Shown piece by piece: positions 35,895 through 43,487 of a stretch of DNA of 64,000 nucleotides. The DNA is from Parahaliea mediterranea. Lineage in GTDB: Bacteria > Pseudomonadota > Gammaproteobacteria > Pseudomonadales > Halieaceae. The notes beneath the pieces were generated by a model. It saw only the letters and a program-made list of their open reading frames with translations, did no database searches and was not told the origin of the DNA. A program made the translations under genes and the position numbers. The stretch covers positions 372,001-436,000 of the forward strand of contig NZ_QEWO01000002.1 in assembly GCF_003402235.1 (NCBI RefSeq), read 5' to 3'. Numbering within the stretch: the stretch's first letter is position 1; each line of letters begins with the position of its first letter.

Positions 35895-37520
35895 TCAGTG
35901 GGCGCCCGGGTTGGAAAGAAAATCGCCCTCACGCACTTCGATCAGTGTCGGCACGCGGCGCCCGGCGCACTCGCGCAGGTGTTGTTCCAGTTCCTGGTGA
36001 TTGTGCGCCCGCACCGCCGCGCAGCCGTAGCCGCGGGCAATGGCGAGCAGGTCCGGTGTGTAGATGTCGCAGGCGATGGGCGCCATGCCGGCATCCTCGA
36101 AATTGCGCGCAATCATGTCGTAGCGGGCGTTGTTCCACACCAGCACGATCACGCCCAGCTCGGCCTCCACGGCGCTGGCCAGCTCGCTGATGCTGAACTG
36201 CAGGCCGCCATCGCCCACCAGTGCCACAACCGGGCGCTGCGGGCAGGCCAGTTTGGCCCCCAGGGCCGCCGGCAGGGCGTAGCCCAGGGTGCCGTAGCCG
36301 GTGGCCGCACTGGCAAAGCTGCGCGGCGCTGCCGGGTGCCACTGGGCGGCGGCGTAATAGGCCGGTTGGGTGGAATCCCCCAGCACAATGGCCTGTGGCA
36401 GCGCCGTCTCAAGCGATGCGAGAAAGCGCTGGTAGTCCGCGCTGTGATCGCCCGCCTCGGCCAGGGCGGCCATGACCTCGGCCACCCGCCGGGGGCCTTC
36501 CCGGTGGCCTTCCCGGTCGCCTTCCCTCGACACGGCCTGCAACTGCGGCAGCAGCGCCGCCAGGGCCAGGGCGCTGTCGGCGCGAATGGCCAGCGCCGGC
36601 TGCGCGTTGCGGCACAGCTGGGCGGCGTCGATATCGATGCGAATCAACTGACCACCCAGGGCAAAACCGCCGTCAAAGAAAAAGTCGTAGTCGGTTTCGC
36701 TGAGCTCGGTACCCACCGCCAGCACCACATCGGCGCCGCGGTACAGGGCGCGCACAGCCTCGAAGGAAGGGCTGCTGGCCACCAGCAGGGGGTGGTCCGC
36801 CGGCAGCAGGCCGCGAGCGTTGTGGGTGAGGGTCACCGGCGCGTCCAGCCGCTCAGCCAGCGCGCGGCACCACTGGCCGGCATCGGCGGCGCCGCCACCG
36901 AGGGCAATCACCGGGCGCCGGGCGGCGTTCAGCAATTCGGCTGCCTGCGCCAGTGCGCCGGGGTCGGCGGCCGGGCGCGAAGGCACCGGCCAGGGCTCGG
37001 GGCTGACGTGGTCGGCGTTCGATAGAATCACATCCAGCGGCAGGCTCAGGTGCACCGGGCCGGGGCGCTCGCTGTGGAAGATGGCAAAGGCCCGGGCCAG
37101 CACCCGGGGCAATTCATCGGCGCGCATCAGGGTGTGGCTCCACACGCTGCACTCGGCCATTGCCGCCTGCAGGTTGCGGGTTTCATGCAGGCGGCCCTCG
37201 CCAAGGCCCCGCTGGTGGCGACTGTTGTCGGCGGAAATTACCAGCATGGGCACCGAATCCTGCAGGGCCTGGCCCATGGCCGCGGCAATGTTCAGCGCGC
37301 CGGGGCCCGACACCGTCAGGCAGGCGGCGGGGCGGCCGGTTACCCGGGCGTAGCCATCGGCCATAAAGCCGGCGCCCTGTTCGTGCCGGGGGGTAATGTG
37401 GCGAATGCCGGCCTGGGGCAGGCCGCGGTAAAGCTCGATGGTATGGGTGCCGGGGATGCCAAAGGCCACCTCGATGCCGTGGGCTTTCAGCATATGCATC
37501 AGTCGTTCGCCGCAATTCAC
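35895..37520 (-). CDS. aruI: ThDP-dependent decarboxylase, AruI-like (5-guanidino-2-oxopentanoate decarboxylase)
   Basis: 541 residues from GTG 37520, chosen because AAGGAGAG lies upstream; earlier codons look non-coding. ThDP fold in three domains: FGIPGTHTIELYRGL, then ITPRHEQGAGFMADGYARVTG with the catalytic Glu, and the cofactor motif GDGGLQFSISELASAVEAEL ... NNARYD near the C-terminus. The IPG(V/T)HT(V/I)ELYRGL phrase is typical of 2-ketoarginine decarboxylases rather than acetolactate synthases. Expected reaction: 2-ketoarginine to 4-guanidinobutyraldehyde plus CO2. First gene of a four-gene operon; the divergent LysR gene starts 116 bases away. A run of EGDREGHREG residues near the middle is a small local repeat. 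Confidence 0.77.
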   Translation of the reverse strand: MNCGERLMHMLKAHGIEVAFGIPGTHTIELYRGLPQAGIRHITPRHEQGAGFMADGYARVTGRPAACLTVSGPGALNIAAAMGQALQDSVPMLVISADNSRHQRGLGEGRLHETRNLQAAMAECSVWSHTLMRADELPRVLARAFAIFHSERPGPVHLSLPLDVILSNADHVSPEPWPVPSRPAADPGALAQAAELLNAARRPVIALGGGAADAGQWCRALAERLDAPVTLTHNARGLLPADHPLLVASSPSFEAVRALYRGADVVLAVGTELSETDYDFFFDGGFALGGQLIRIDIDAAQLCRNAQPALAIRADSALALAALLPQLQAVSREGDREGHREGPRRVAEVMAALAEAGDHSADYQRFLASLETALPQAIVLGDSTQPAYYAAAQWHPAAPRSFASAATGYGTLGYALPAALGAKLACPQRPVVALVGDGGLQFSISELASAVEAELGVIVLVWNNARYDMIARNFEDAGMAPIACDIYTPDLLAIARGYGCAAVRAHNHQELEQHLRECAGRRVPTLIEVREGDFLSNPGAH

Positions 37521-37636
37521 GCCCTGCTCTCCTTCATTCGCCGGCCAGTGCTTTATAGATAGTAGCCAAGGCGGGGGTGTCGCAATATCGCGTAATTCGG
37601 CATACTTCATGCGCAAAACTCATAAACTTGGATGCC

Positions 37637-38557
37637 ATGCCCACGGCCCATCGACACCTGCCCTCCACCCAGGCCCTGCTGTGCTTTGAAGCCGTGGCCC
37701 ACAGCGGCAGCGTGACCCGCGCCAGCGAACAGCTGAACATGACCCAGAGCGCGGTGAGCCGGCAGATCAACAACCTGGAAGAACTGCTCGGCGTGGCCCT
37801 GTTCGAACGCTCGCGCCAGCGCCTGTGGCTGAACCCGGCCGGTGCGTCGTATCTGGAGAGTGTTTGCGGGATTCTCGAAGAGCTGCGCTCGGCCACCCAG
37901 CGCACCCGGCGCGCTGCCAGCGGGCAGCTTTGCATTGGCATTGAACCGGCCCTGGCCAGCGCCTGGCTGGTGCCGCAGCTCAAGCACTTTTATCGCAGCC
38001 ACCCCCATGTCAACGTGGAGTTGATGACCGACATGGACAAACTGCGCTCGGGCAAGGCGCGCTGGGATCTGGCGGTGGTGTACGGCGAGCCGGCACCGGG
38101 CGACGGCCAGTGCATAGCCCTGCTGCAGGAACTGCTGGTGGCGGTGGCAAGCGCTGACCTGCTGGCCGAGGGCCCGCCCATCAACGACTTTGCCGATGTG
38201 CTCAATTACCCTATCGTCCACCACACCGGGCCATTCTCCACCAGCGACTCCTGGCTGGGCCACGCGGGGCTCGTCCCCCGGGCCATACGCGAAGTGCCCG
38301 GCCCGCGCATGGAAACCTTCAGCCTGGTGCAGCAGTGCGCCGAACAGGGCCTGGGCATGGCCTTCCTGCCCACCTATTTTGTGGCCGAGGCGCTGGCCAG
38401 CGCGCGCCTGCAACAGGCCGGCACCCTGCGCCTTGCCACCGAGCAGCGCTACTATTTGACGGTGCCGTGCACCCGCCACAACCCGACCGTTGCCCTGTTC
38501 AGCGACTGGCTGCAGAGCCTGGCGGCGCCCCATGCCCACCACCAGGAGAGCCCATGA
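37637..38557 (+). CDS. LysR-family transcriptional regulator (GcvA-like)
   Basis: 306 residues from ATG 37637. N-terminal winged HTH: LPSTQALLCFEAVAHSGSVT, RASEQLNMTQSAVSRQINNLEELLG. A substrate-binding domain follows (GIEPALASAWLVPQLKHFY). GcvA-like style. Its position divergent from aruI suggests that it controls the arginine-type operon; 116 bases separate the start codons. Overlaps the next gene by four bases. Confidence 0.87.
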   Translation: MPTAHRHLPSTQALLCFEAVAHSGSVTRASEQLNMTQSAVSRQINNLEELLGVALFERSRQRLWLNPAGASYLESVCGILEELRSATQRTRRAASGQLCIGIEPALASAWLVPQLKHFYRSHPHVNVELMTDMDKLRSGKARWDLAVVYGEPAPGDGQCIALLQELLVAVASADLLAEGPPINDFADVLNYPIVHHTGPFSTSDSWLGHAGLVPRAIREVPGPRMETFSLVQQCAEQGLGMAFLPTYFVAEALASARLQQAGTLRLATEQRYYLTVPCTRHNPTVALFSDWLQSLAAPHAHHQESP

Positions 38558-39588
38558 GCCAGGCCCTGCACATGCTGCGCGCCTTTCTGGCCCAGCCGCG
38601 CGACCCGCGCCTGGGCCTGTTTACCGGCGATGCCCTGTATGAGATGGGCGAACGCGAGGCCGCCGTGGCGGTGTGGTCCATGGCCGACGACTTCGACCCG
38701 CGCATTCGCCGATTGCGGCAGGCGGCCGACGCGCCGGCCGAGGCCATTGCCGCGTCGCGGCGAGCAGACGCCGCCTTTCGCGCCCACTTCAGCGAACTGC
38801 ACCGCCGCGCCATCGACACCTTCCAGCAGCGCTGCGATGGCGACATCAGCCGGGTTTTGCAGGCCATCTGGCCAATGACCCACGATGCCCCCTTCACCTG
38901 GCAGCACCCCCTGCAGCAGCCGGCCATTTTTTACCTGCCCGGCCTGGCGGCACAGCCAGTGACACCCAACAGCGCACTGCCCTGGTCAGGGCCGGTCATG
39001 GCTGCCTGGGAGGCGATTGCCAGCGAATACCAGGCGGCCATGGCACAGGCCATTGAGCTGGCACCCTATGTGCCTGCCAGCGCCCGCGACCCGCGCTGGC
39101 AGACCCTGAGTGGCACCCTGGACTGGTCTGCCATCCACTTGTACCAGCAGGGCCAGCGCACCGCTCACGCAGCGCGCTTTCCGCGCACCCTTGAGGCGCT
39201 GGCGCAGGCGGATCTGGTGCGGGTCAACGGCGAGCCGATGGAGATTTTCTTTTCCCGCCTGCGACCCGGGGCCCACATTCCGCCCCACTTCGGCCTGACC
39301 AATACCCGACTCACCGTGCACCTGCCCATCACCGTGCCGACACCCTGCGCCATCCGGGTGGGGGAGGCAACCTGTCACTGGCGCGAAGGCGTCATCACGG
39401 CCTTTGACGACAGCTTTGAACACGAGGCATGGAACCGTTCAGACAGCGACCGGGTGGTGCTGATTTTTGAAGCTCACCACCCCGGGCTCAGTGCGGACGA
39501 GCGCGCGGCCATCGAGCAGGCCTACAGCGTGCGCCAGGCCTGGCTAGACGGGCGACGGGCCCTGCTGGAAGCGTTATTGCGCGGCTGA
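38554..39588 (+). CDS. aspartyl/asparaginyl beta-hydroxylase family protein
   Basis: 344 residues from ATG 38554 (ATGA overlap with the LysR stop). The C-terminal 150 residues are the AspH domain: GAHIPPHFGLTNTRLTVHLP, CAIRVGEATCHWREG and FDDSFEHEAWNRSDSDRVVL, giving the metal-binding His residues and the 2-oxoglutarate-binding region. The N-terminal half is helical and TPR-like. It requires Fe(II) and 2-oxoglutarate. Free amino acids or peptides (including arginine derivatives) are known targets of relatives; here no target can be read. Co-transcribed with the LysR gene. Confidence 0.85.
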   Translation: MSQALHMLRAFLAQPRDPRLGLFTGDALYEMGEREAAVAVWSMADDFDPRIRRLRQAADAPAEAIAASRRADAAFRAHFSELHRRAIDTFQQRCDGDISRVLQAIWPMTHDAPFTWQHPLQQPAIFYLPGLAAQPVTPNSALPWSGPVMAAWEAIASEYQAAMAQAIELAPYVPASARDPRWQTLSGTLDWSAIHLYQQGQRTAHAARFPRTLEALAQADLVRVNGEPMEIFFSRLRPGAHIPPHFGLTNTRLTVHLPITVPTPCAIRVGEATCHWREGVITAFDDSFEHEAWNRSDSDRVVLIFEAHHPGLSADERAAIEQAYSVRQAWLDGRRALLEALLRG

Positions 39589-39610
39589 AGGCCGGACGGT
39601 GCGGCGGTGG

Positions 39611-40003
39611 CTATTCCCGCTCCAGGTCGATATCCACACCCTTGACGGTGTTGGAGAGCACCTCCAGATCGAAGTCGGCGCTGCCCATCTTCTTCTTGAT
39701 CAGCACGTCCTCGCCGTCATCCCGCTCGACATGAAAGCCCTCCTTCGGCAGTTGCTCCTTGAGGGCATCTACCACCGCCTTGGCCACGGCATTTTCGCCA
39801 GTGCCATCGGTGATGGCGATGGTGGCATCCATCGGCATGCTCCCCTCAGGGGACAGGCGCAGCACGATGCTGCCATCGGAATCAGCGCCGCCGTCAAATT
39901 CCACCCGCCACTTGTTGGAGGGCCGGGCATCGGCGAAGGAGGAAACAGTGAGAAGCGCGCTGGAGAGCGCGAGGGCGAGGCTGGTTTTCAAGGGGTGGGC
40001 CAT
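39611..40003 (-). CDS. small exported hypothetical protein
   Basis: 130 residues with signal peptide MAHPLKTSLALALSSALLTVSSFADA. The mature part is acidic, with alternating strands (SIVLRLSPEGSM, VKGVDIDLERE) and one helix (AVAKAVVDALKEQL). I do not recognise a family. It converges with the AspH gene; stops 22 bases apart. Confidence 0.6.
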   Translation of the reverse strand: MAHPLKTSLALALSSALLTVSSFADARPSNKWRVEFDGGADSDGSIVLRLSPEGSMPMDATIAITDGTGENAVAKAVVDALKEQLPKEGFHVERDDGEDVLIKKKMGSADFDLEVLSNTVKGVDIDLERE

Positions 40004-40080
40004 GACAGTCTTCCTGAGAGTGATGAATCCGAAGCACTAATCATAGTTGGATATGGCGGCTTTGCTATGCCAGCAGCTAC

Positions 40081-40118
40081 ACCAGCCTTCGGCAGCGGGC
40101 CCGCTGCCGAAGGCTGGT
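40081..40118 (-). terminator. 38-base perfect palindrome after the class II aldolase gene
   Basis: Two 19-base arms (40081-40099 and 40100-40118) are exact reverse complements with no spacer; the centre is gggccc. It starts five bases past the aldolase stop codon. No T-run follows, so it may act as an mRNA-stabilising hairpin as much as a terminator. Confidence 0.6.
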
Positions 40119-40123
40119 CACGC

Positions 40124-40921
40124 TCAGTTGGCGAGGTCGGGCTGCTCCGCCATGATTACGTCGAAGATGGGCTGGAACTGGAACCAGCCCGCCAACTTGC
40201 TGCCCACAATTTCGCGGGTGTGCAGCGCAAAGTCACGGGGGATGGACTTGGGTGACCCGGCAGCCTCGGCCAGAAGTTGCGCCTGGCAGCTGCGCTCCAT
40301 GGTGATAAACCACCAGGCGGCCTCGTCCACGGTTTCACCTACGGTGAGCAGGCCGTGATTCTGCAAAATGGCCGCCTTGTGCTCGCCCAGGGCCGCGGCA
40401 ATGCGCTCGCCTTCGCTGTTATCCAGCACCGGGCCGTTGAAGTCGTCGAACACAACGTGATCTTCAAAAAAGGCGCAGGCGTCCTGGGTCAGCGGATCCA
40501 GCAGGCGCCCAAGGGTCGACCAACTCTTGCCATACAGGGAGTGGGAGTGGGCCGCCGACACCACGTGCGGCAGGGCCATGTGAATCTGCGAGTGAATGGT
40601 AAAGGCGGCGCCGTTCAGCAGCCCTTTGCCTTCCACCACTTTGCCTTCGTGATCAACCCGCAGCAGATCCGACACACACATCTGCTTGAAGGAGCGACCC
40701 ATGGGGTTCACCCAGAAGTGATCCAGGTGCTCAGGGTCGCGCACGGTGATGTGCCCGGCCACGCCCTCGTCAAAGCCAAAGCGGCCAAACACCCGCAGGG
40801 CGGCGGCCAGTTTCAGCTTGCGCTCGGCGCGTAATTCTTCGATGGAACCCTCTGTCACCGGCATACGGGCGTCGGTTTCTTCGGCGTTCATTATGATAGT
40901 GTTGGCAGCAGCTTCAGCCAT
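40124..40921 (-). CDS. class II aldolase/adducin family protein
   Basis: 265 residues from ATG 40921 (ggagaaa 5-11 bases upstream). Aldolase class II fold: GFDEGVAGHITVRDPE, FWVNPMG, then HMALPHVVSAAHSHSLYG with the metal-binding His pair, and AAILQNHGLLTVGETVDEAAWW. Metal-dependent lyases and decarboxylases (fuculose-phosphate aldolase-like) belong here, but the C-terminus resembles the adducin-like subgroup of uncertain substrate. Divergent from the Crp-family gene, with only 34 bases between starts. Confidence 0.82.
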   Translation of the reverse strand: MAEAAANTIIMNAEETDARMPVTEGSIEELRAERKLKLAAALRVFGRFGFDEGVAGHITVRDPEHLDHFWVNPMGRSFKQMCVSDLLRVDHEGKVVEGKGLLNGAAFTIHSQIHMALPHVVSAAHSHSLYGKSWSTLGRLLDPLTQDACAFFEDHVVFDDFNGPVLDNSEGERIAAALGEHKAAILQNHGLLTVGETVDEAAWWFITMERSCQAQLLAEAAGSPKSIPRDFALHTREIVGSKLAGWFQFQPIFDVIMAEQPDLAN

Positions 40922-40929
40922 GGCTTTCT

Positions 40930-40945
40930 CCTTAACATTGTTACC
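40930..40945. promoter_or_regulatory. candidate operator between aldolase and Crp-family genes
   Basis: ccttaacattgttacc contains the perfect 11-base palindrome taacattgtta (40933-40943). The left arm ccttaaca is repeated exactly in the palindrome at 41580-41599 after the Crp-family gene. Its position in the 34-base divergent gap would affect both genes. Confidence 0.45.
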
Positions 40946-40955
40946 GTGTAGTGAT

Positions 40956-41567
40956 ATGACAACGCTTTCCACCCGCAGTGCGCATTTGCGCAACTGGCTG
41001 GTGCAACAGGGACTGACCGATACCGCGCCGCTGTCGGACTGGCTGGCCCAGGCCCGCGAGCGCAGCCTGGCGCGCGACGAATACCTGCTGCGGGCCGGCG
41101 AGCAGCACCACTTCCTGTGCTTTATCGACAGCGGCCTGCTGCGCCTGTTCTACGTGTCGCCCGAGGGCAAGGAGCGCAACAAAGCCTTCTACACCGACAA
41201 CCACCTGGTGGGCCCGGTCAGCGCCGCCATCAGCGACGGCCCGGCGCCCTTCAGTATCCAGGCCCTGGAGGCCAGCAACGTGCTGCTGCTGCCCTACCAG
41301 CCGTTTGTCGCCGCCAGCGCAACGCACCCGGCGGTGGCCCAGCTCAACATTCGCCTGCTGTCCAACGCCTTTGTGCGCAACGAACAGCGCGAAGCCATGC
41401 TGCTCACCTGCAACGCCGAGCAGCGCTATCGCTGGCTGCTGGCCCAGGAGCCAGAACTGCCGGAACGCCTGCCGCAGCACCATATTGCCTCGTACCTGGG
41501 CGTGGACGCGGTGTCCCTGTCCCGCCTCAAACGCAAACTGCGGGCACAGGACGAGTATGGGCAGTGA
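40956..41567 (+). CDS. Crp/Fnr-family transcriptional regulator
   Basis: 203 residues from ATG 40956. Cyclic-nucleotide-binding-like beta-roll: DEYLLRAGEQHHFLCFIDSGLLRLFYVSPEGKERNKAF, followed by a short C-terminal region with HIASYLGVDAVSLSRLKRKLR as the recognition HTH. No Cys cluster of Fnr type is seen. The open frame extends upstream, but that part overlaps the aldolase gene. Effector unknown. Confidence 0.83.
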   Translation: MTTLSTRSAHLRNWLVQQGLTDTAPLSDWLAQARERSLARDEYLLRAGEQHHFLCFIDSGLLRLFYVSPEGKERNKAFYTDNHLVGPVSAAISDGPAPFSIQALEASNVLLLPYQPFVAASATHPAVAQLNIRLLSNAFVRNEQREAMLLTCNAEQRYRWLLAQEPELPERLPQHHIASYLGVDAVSLSRLKRKLRAQDEYGQ

Positions 41568-41579
41568 AAGGAGCGCCGC

Positions 41580-41599
41580 GCCTTAACAAATGTTAAGGC
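41580..41599. promoter_or_regulatory. 20-base palindrome between convergent genes
   Basis: gccttaaca-aa-tgttaaggc is a perfect inverted repeat, overlapping the stop codon of the HxlR gene. TTAAC-N4-GTTAA has the spacing expected for a Crp/Fnr-type dimer; it could be an operator or a bidirectional hairpin. Confidence 0.45.
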
Positions 41600-42129
41600 A
41601 GGTCCTCGACGGAGCGGCGGATGATCTCGGGGATGGGGGGCAGGCTGGATTCTTCGTTTTCGATCTGCACCGCCAGGGCCCACAGGCCGGGGCCGATTTC
41701 GGTGGTCACCGATTCCGGGCGCAGGGGTTCGCCGCACTCGCTGCAGGCCAGCACCGGCTGGGTCTTCTTGCCGCAGCCGCGGTGGGTGTATTCCAGTGGC
41801 GGGCCCGCATCGCCGTCCATCCACTCATCGCCCCAGCGCGCCAGGCTCATCAGCACCGGGTACAGGGCCAGGCCGCGGCGCGTCAGGCGGTATTCGTAGC
41901 GCACCGGGCGATCCTGGTAGGGCACCTTCACCAGCACCCCCTGCTCCACCAGCTTGCCCAGGCGTTCCGACAGGCGGTGGCGGGTAATGCCCAGGTTGTG
42001 CTGGAACTGGTCGAAGCGGCGCGTGCCCAAAAAGGCGTCCCGCAGGATCAGCAGCGTCCAGCGCTCTCCCACTACCGACAGGGCCCGCGCCACCGAGCAA
42101 GCCTGCCTATCAATATCTGTCCAGCGCAT
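41593..42129 (-). CDS. HxlR-family transcriptional regulator
   Basis: 178 residues. HxlR winged helix: CSVARALSVVGERWTLLILRDAFLGTRRFDQFQ, LGITRHRLSERLGKLVEQGVL, and VRYEYRLTRRGLALYPVLMSL. A C-terminal extension contains four Cys (RGCG ... LACSECGEPL), possibly a zinc knuckle. It sits 112 bases from the divergent M24 peptidase gene, a plausible target. Confidence 0.85.
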   Translation of the reverse strand: MRWTDIDRQACSVARALSVVGERWTLLILRDAFLGTRRFDQFQHNLGITRHRLSERLGKLVEQGVLVKVPYQDRPVRYEYRLTRRGLALYPVLMSLARWGDEWMDGDAGPPLEYTHRGCGKKTQPVLACSECGEPLRPESVTTEIGPGLWALAVQIENEESSLPPIPEIIRRSVEDLP

Positions 42130-42241
42130 GTTGTTTCCCTAATCCGTTCTGACAGGAGCAGCCTGACAGGGGCCAATTATTGCGCCTGATGCGCTAAAAT
42201 CCACCCCGATTTCCAACTATCTTCCGATTCAGGGTATTCAC

Positions 42242-43450
42242 ATGAACAATGGCATTGGCGGCAGCAGCCCGGCGCAGGCACTGGCACGCCTCAACACAAT
42301 GACCGCCGGCGTCCAGCCGATTGCAGACGCAGAGTTCGAGGCCCGCCTGGCGCGAGCCCGGCAACTGATGAAGGCCGAGGGGCTGGACGCCGTCTACCTC
42401 AATGCCGGCACCAACCTTTACTACTTCACCGGGACCCCTTTTGGCGCCAGCGAGCGCATGGTGGGGGCCATCATCACCCCCGAGGGCGCCCCCCACTACA
42501 TTGCCCCGGCCTTTGAACTGGGTACCCTGCAGGGCTTTATCCGCATTCCCGGCGAGGTGCACTGCTGGGAGGAACACGAGAGCCCCTACCAGCTCACCGC
42601 CCGCCTGCTGGCCGAGCTTGGCATCAGCGGCGGCCGCATTGGCATTGATGAATCCGCGCCCTTCTTCATTTTTGACGGCCTGCGCCAGGCGGCGCCGCAC
42701 TACGACTACGCCAGCGCCACCGCCGTGACGGCGGGCTGCCGCATGCAGAAGTCCCCCGCCGAGCTGGCCCTGATGCAGCGCGCCAAGGACATGACACTGG
42801 CGGTGCACAAGGCCGCCGCCAGCATACTGCGCGAGGGCATCACCACTGGGGAGGTGACCGACTTTATCGACCAGGCCCACCGCGCCGTAGGCGCCGCCAA
42901 GGGCAATTATTTCTGCATTGTGCTGTTTGGCGAAGACACCGCCTTCCCCCACGGCGTGGCCAAGCCCAAGGCGCTGGAAGCCGGCGACATGGTACTGATC
43001 GACACCGGCTGCGAACTGGAGGGATACCTGTCGGACATCACCCGCAGCTACGTATTCGGGGAGCCCAGCGAGCGCCAGCGGCAGATCTGGAACATCGAGA
43101 AGGCCGCCCAGGCCGCCGCCTTCGAGGCCGCCCGCATCGGCGCGCCCTGCGGCAGTGTGGACGACGCCGCTCGCGAGGTGCTGGTGGCCAACGGCCTGGG
43201 GCCGGACTATCAGCTACCGGGCACCCCTCACCGCACCGGCCACGGCATTGGCCTGGACATTCACGAATGGCCCTACCTGGTGCGCGGCACCGCAACACCG
43301 CTGGCCAACGGCATGTGCTTCTCCAACGAGCCGATGATCTGCGTGCCCGGGGAGTTCGGCGTGCGGCTGGAAGATCACTTCTACATAACCGACGACGGCC
43401 CGCGCTGGTTTACCGAGCCCTCCCCGGCCATCGACAAGCCCTTCGGCTGA
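42242..43450 (+). CDS. M24-family Xaa-Pro aminopeptidase/dipeptidase
   Basis: 402 residues. N-terminal creatinase-like domain (GTNLYYFTGTPF, SAPFFIFD) and C-terminal pita-bread domain with the five metal ligands: LIDTGCELEGYLSDITRSYVF (two Asp), HRTGHGIGLDIHE, SNEPMI and VRLEDHFYI. Likely hydrolyses proline-containing dipeptides in the cytoplasm; creatinase-like substrates cannot be excluded. No signal peptide. Confidence 0.88.
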   Translation: MNNGIGGSSPAQALARLNTMTAGVQPIADAEFEARLARARQLMKAEGLDAVYLNAGTNLYYFTGTPFGASERMVGAIITPEGAPHYIAPAFELGTLQGFIRIPGEVHCWEEHESPYQLTARLLAELGISGGRIGIDESAPFFIFDGLRQAAPHYDYASATAVTAGCRMQKSPAELALMQRAKDMTLAVHKAAASILREGITTGEVTDFIDQAHRAVGAAKGNYFCIVLFGEDTAFPHGVAKPKALEAGDMVLIDTGCELEGYLSDITRSYVFGEPSERQRQIWNIEKAAQAAAFEAARIGAPCGSVDDAAREVLVANGLGPDYQLPGTPHRTGHGIGLDIHEWPYLVRGTATPLANGMCFSNEPMICVPGEFGVRLEDHFYITDDGPRWFTEPSPAIDKPFG

Positions 43451-43487
43451 TTGGCGGCTGATCGGCGGCTGCGCCCGCCGCGGTGGC

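Noticed and set aside
43451-43487. GC-rich hairpin between the M24 peptidase and isocitrate dehydrogenase stops
   Set aside because: Only about 6 base pairs, no T-run; too weak to call a terminator in DNA of this composition.
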